Shown piece by piece: positions 4,591 through 5,450 of a DNA stretch of 5,450 nt (its first letter is position 1; each line of letters begins with the position of its first letter). Source of the DNA: Promethearchaeota archaeon (lineage in GTDB: Archaea > Asgardarchaeota > Lokiarchaeia > Sigynarchaeales > SOKP01); NCBI GenBank assembly GCA_030620005.1, contig JAUXAJ010000316.1, positions 1-5,450 of the forward strand. Reading direction: 5' to 3'. Made by a program: the position numbers and the translations under genes. The notes beneath the pieces were generated by a model. That model saw only the letters and a list, made by a program, of their open reading frames with translations, was not told the origin of the DNA and did no database searches.

Positions 4591-5450
4591 TTAACCCTTT
4601 CTGGCTAAAATTGCCGCATGAGCTGCTGCAACTCTAGCAACAGGAATGCGGAATGGAGAGCAACTGGTATAGTCTAAACCTACTTCATGTAAAAAAATTA
4701 TGCTCGAAGGATCGCCACCAGTTTCTCCACAAATGCCTATTTTTAAATGTTCACCACCGTAAACTTCTGCATGTCCTTCTCTTCCTTCCTTTACAGCCAT
4801 TTTAATTAACCTTCCAACTCCATCGACATCTATGGTCTCAAAAGGATTTTCCTTCATAATAGGAGGGTCAATATCATCAATATATTTTGCCAAAAATTTC
4901 CCTTCAACATCATCGCGGCTAAAACCATAGGTCATTTGAGTTAAATCGTTAGTACCAAAGGAGAAAAATTCGGCTTCCATTCCAATCTCTTTGGCGGTTA
5001 AGCAAGCACGTGGTATTTCGATCATCGTTCCCCATAAAATCTTGTTTTTAGGTACATGTTCGCCCAAAACTTCCTTTGCGTGAGGTTTTAAAATTTCCAT
5101 TAAGCGCTTATATTCATTTATGTGGGAAATCAAAGGGAGCATTATTTCTAAATGAACATTAATTCCCTCTTTCTCACATTCTACAAGTGCCTCCATTAAT
5201 GCTGCGACTTGTACTTTATATATCTCAGGATTGGTATTTCCTAATCTGACACCACGGTGCCCTAGCATGGCATTTTCTTCTCGGAGTTCTTCGTATTTTT
5301 CAATTAAAAACTCCAATTCTTTTCTTCTATCGTTGTCAATGTTCTTAACTCTCAGCTCAGTAAATTCTATTAACATGGATTTATAATCGGGAAGGAATTC
5401 ATGTAAGGGCGGGTCTAAAAGGCGGACTGTTACTGGTTTACCGTCCAATA
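4591..5450 (-). CDS. ppdK: Pyruvate, phosphate dikinase, C-terminal PEP/pyruvate-binding domain (5' end outside window)
   Basis: The frame is open to the window edge and the methionine at 5448-5446 is internal, so the start lies beyond the window. The visible 285 residues are the (beta/alpha)8 domain of an enzyme usually about 880 residues long, which interconverts ATP + pyruvate + Pi and AMP + PEP + PPi. Counted from that methionine: TVRLLDPPLHEFLP (7-20), with R9 for substrate; MLGHRGVRLG (61-70); GTMIEIPRA (140-148), with metal ligand E144; FGTNDLTQMTYGFSRDD (164-180), with D168; and GICGETGGDPSS (238-249), with catalytic C240. The ending CSPFRIPVARVAAAHAAI is typical. GEHGGDP of characterised enzymes reads GETGGDP here. 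The R-L-L-D-P-P and GFSRDD segments favour PPDK over PEP synthase. The likely role is gluconeogenic PEP formation or reversible glycolysis in the cytoplasm. Confidence 0.95.
   Translation of the reverse strand, partial: LDGKPVTVRLLDPPLHEFLPDYKSMLIEFTELRVKNIDNDRRKELEFLIEKYEELREENAMLGHRGVRLGNTNPEIYKVQVAALMEALVECEKEGINVHLEIMLPLISHINEYKRLMEILKPHAKEVLGEHVPKNKILWGTMIEIPRACLTAKEIGMEAEFFSFGTNDLTQMTYGFSRDDVEGKFLAKYIDDIDPPIMKENPFETIDVDGVGRLIKMAVKEGREGHAEVYGGEHLKIGICGETGGDPSSIIFLHEVGLDYTSCSPFRIPVARVAAAHAAILARKG

Noticed and set aside
1..5450. CRISPR array, tRNA or rRNA gene
   Set aside because: I saw no regularly spaced direct repeats, no cloverleaf-like T-loop/anticodon arrangement and no rRNA-like GC-rich conserved blocks by eye.

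Overview
The window looks archaeal and most resembles a Lokiarchaeia-like Asgard genome. The sequence shows very AT-rich spacers, TATA-like elements upstream of genes, GGTGA-type ribosome binding sites followed by A-rich spacers, and long T-runs just after stop codons (the archaeal style of intrinsic terminator). Assignment to Asgard archaea rests on the gene mix and on my recollection of protein style. No rRNA or marker gene is present to prove it.

Layout from left to right: (1) the C-terminal part of an AMP-forming acyl-CoA synthetase (+), ended by a 16-T run; (2) a complete SCP2 (sterol carrier protein 2)-type lipid-binding protein (+); (3) a gene-poor stretch of about 415 bases that holds inverted repeats and a run of hairpins, possibly the relic of an IS200/IS605-type element or a structured RNA; (4) a second, divergent SCP2-like protein (-); (5) an iron-containing alcohol dehydrogenase (+) whose frame is interrupted by an in-frame TGA; (6) a HAD-superfamily, NagD-type phosphatase (+); (7) the C-terminal part of pyruvate, phosphate dikinase (-).

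The genes are mostly single transcription units, each with its own T-run. Their functions fit lipid/acyl-CoA handling (acyl-CoA synthetase and two SCP2-type carriers), alcohol/aldehyde redox chemistry (Fe-ADH) and central carbon metabolism at the PEP/pyruvate node (PPDK). Functional links between them are inferred.

The most notable feature is in the Fe-ADH gene. A 30-base segment lies between two copies of AAGC, contains a perfect 8-bp inverted repeat, and carries the in-frame TGA. Removing exactly 30 bases restores the family-typical spacing between the NAD-binding half and the two iron-ligand histidines. The insertion could be a recent gene-disrupting event, a sequence that is skipped during RNA processing or translation, or an assembly error. 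The sequence alone cannot decide which.
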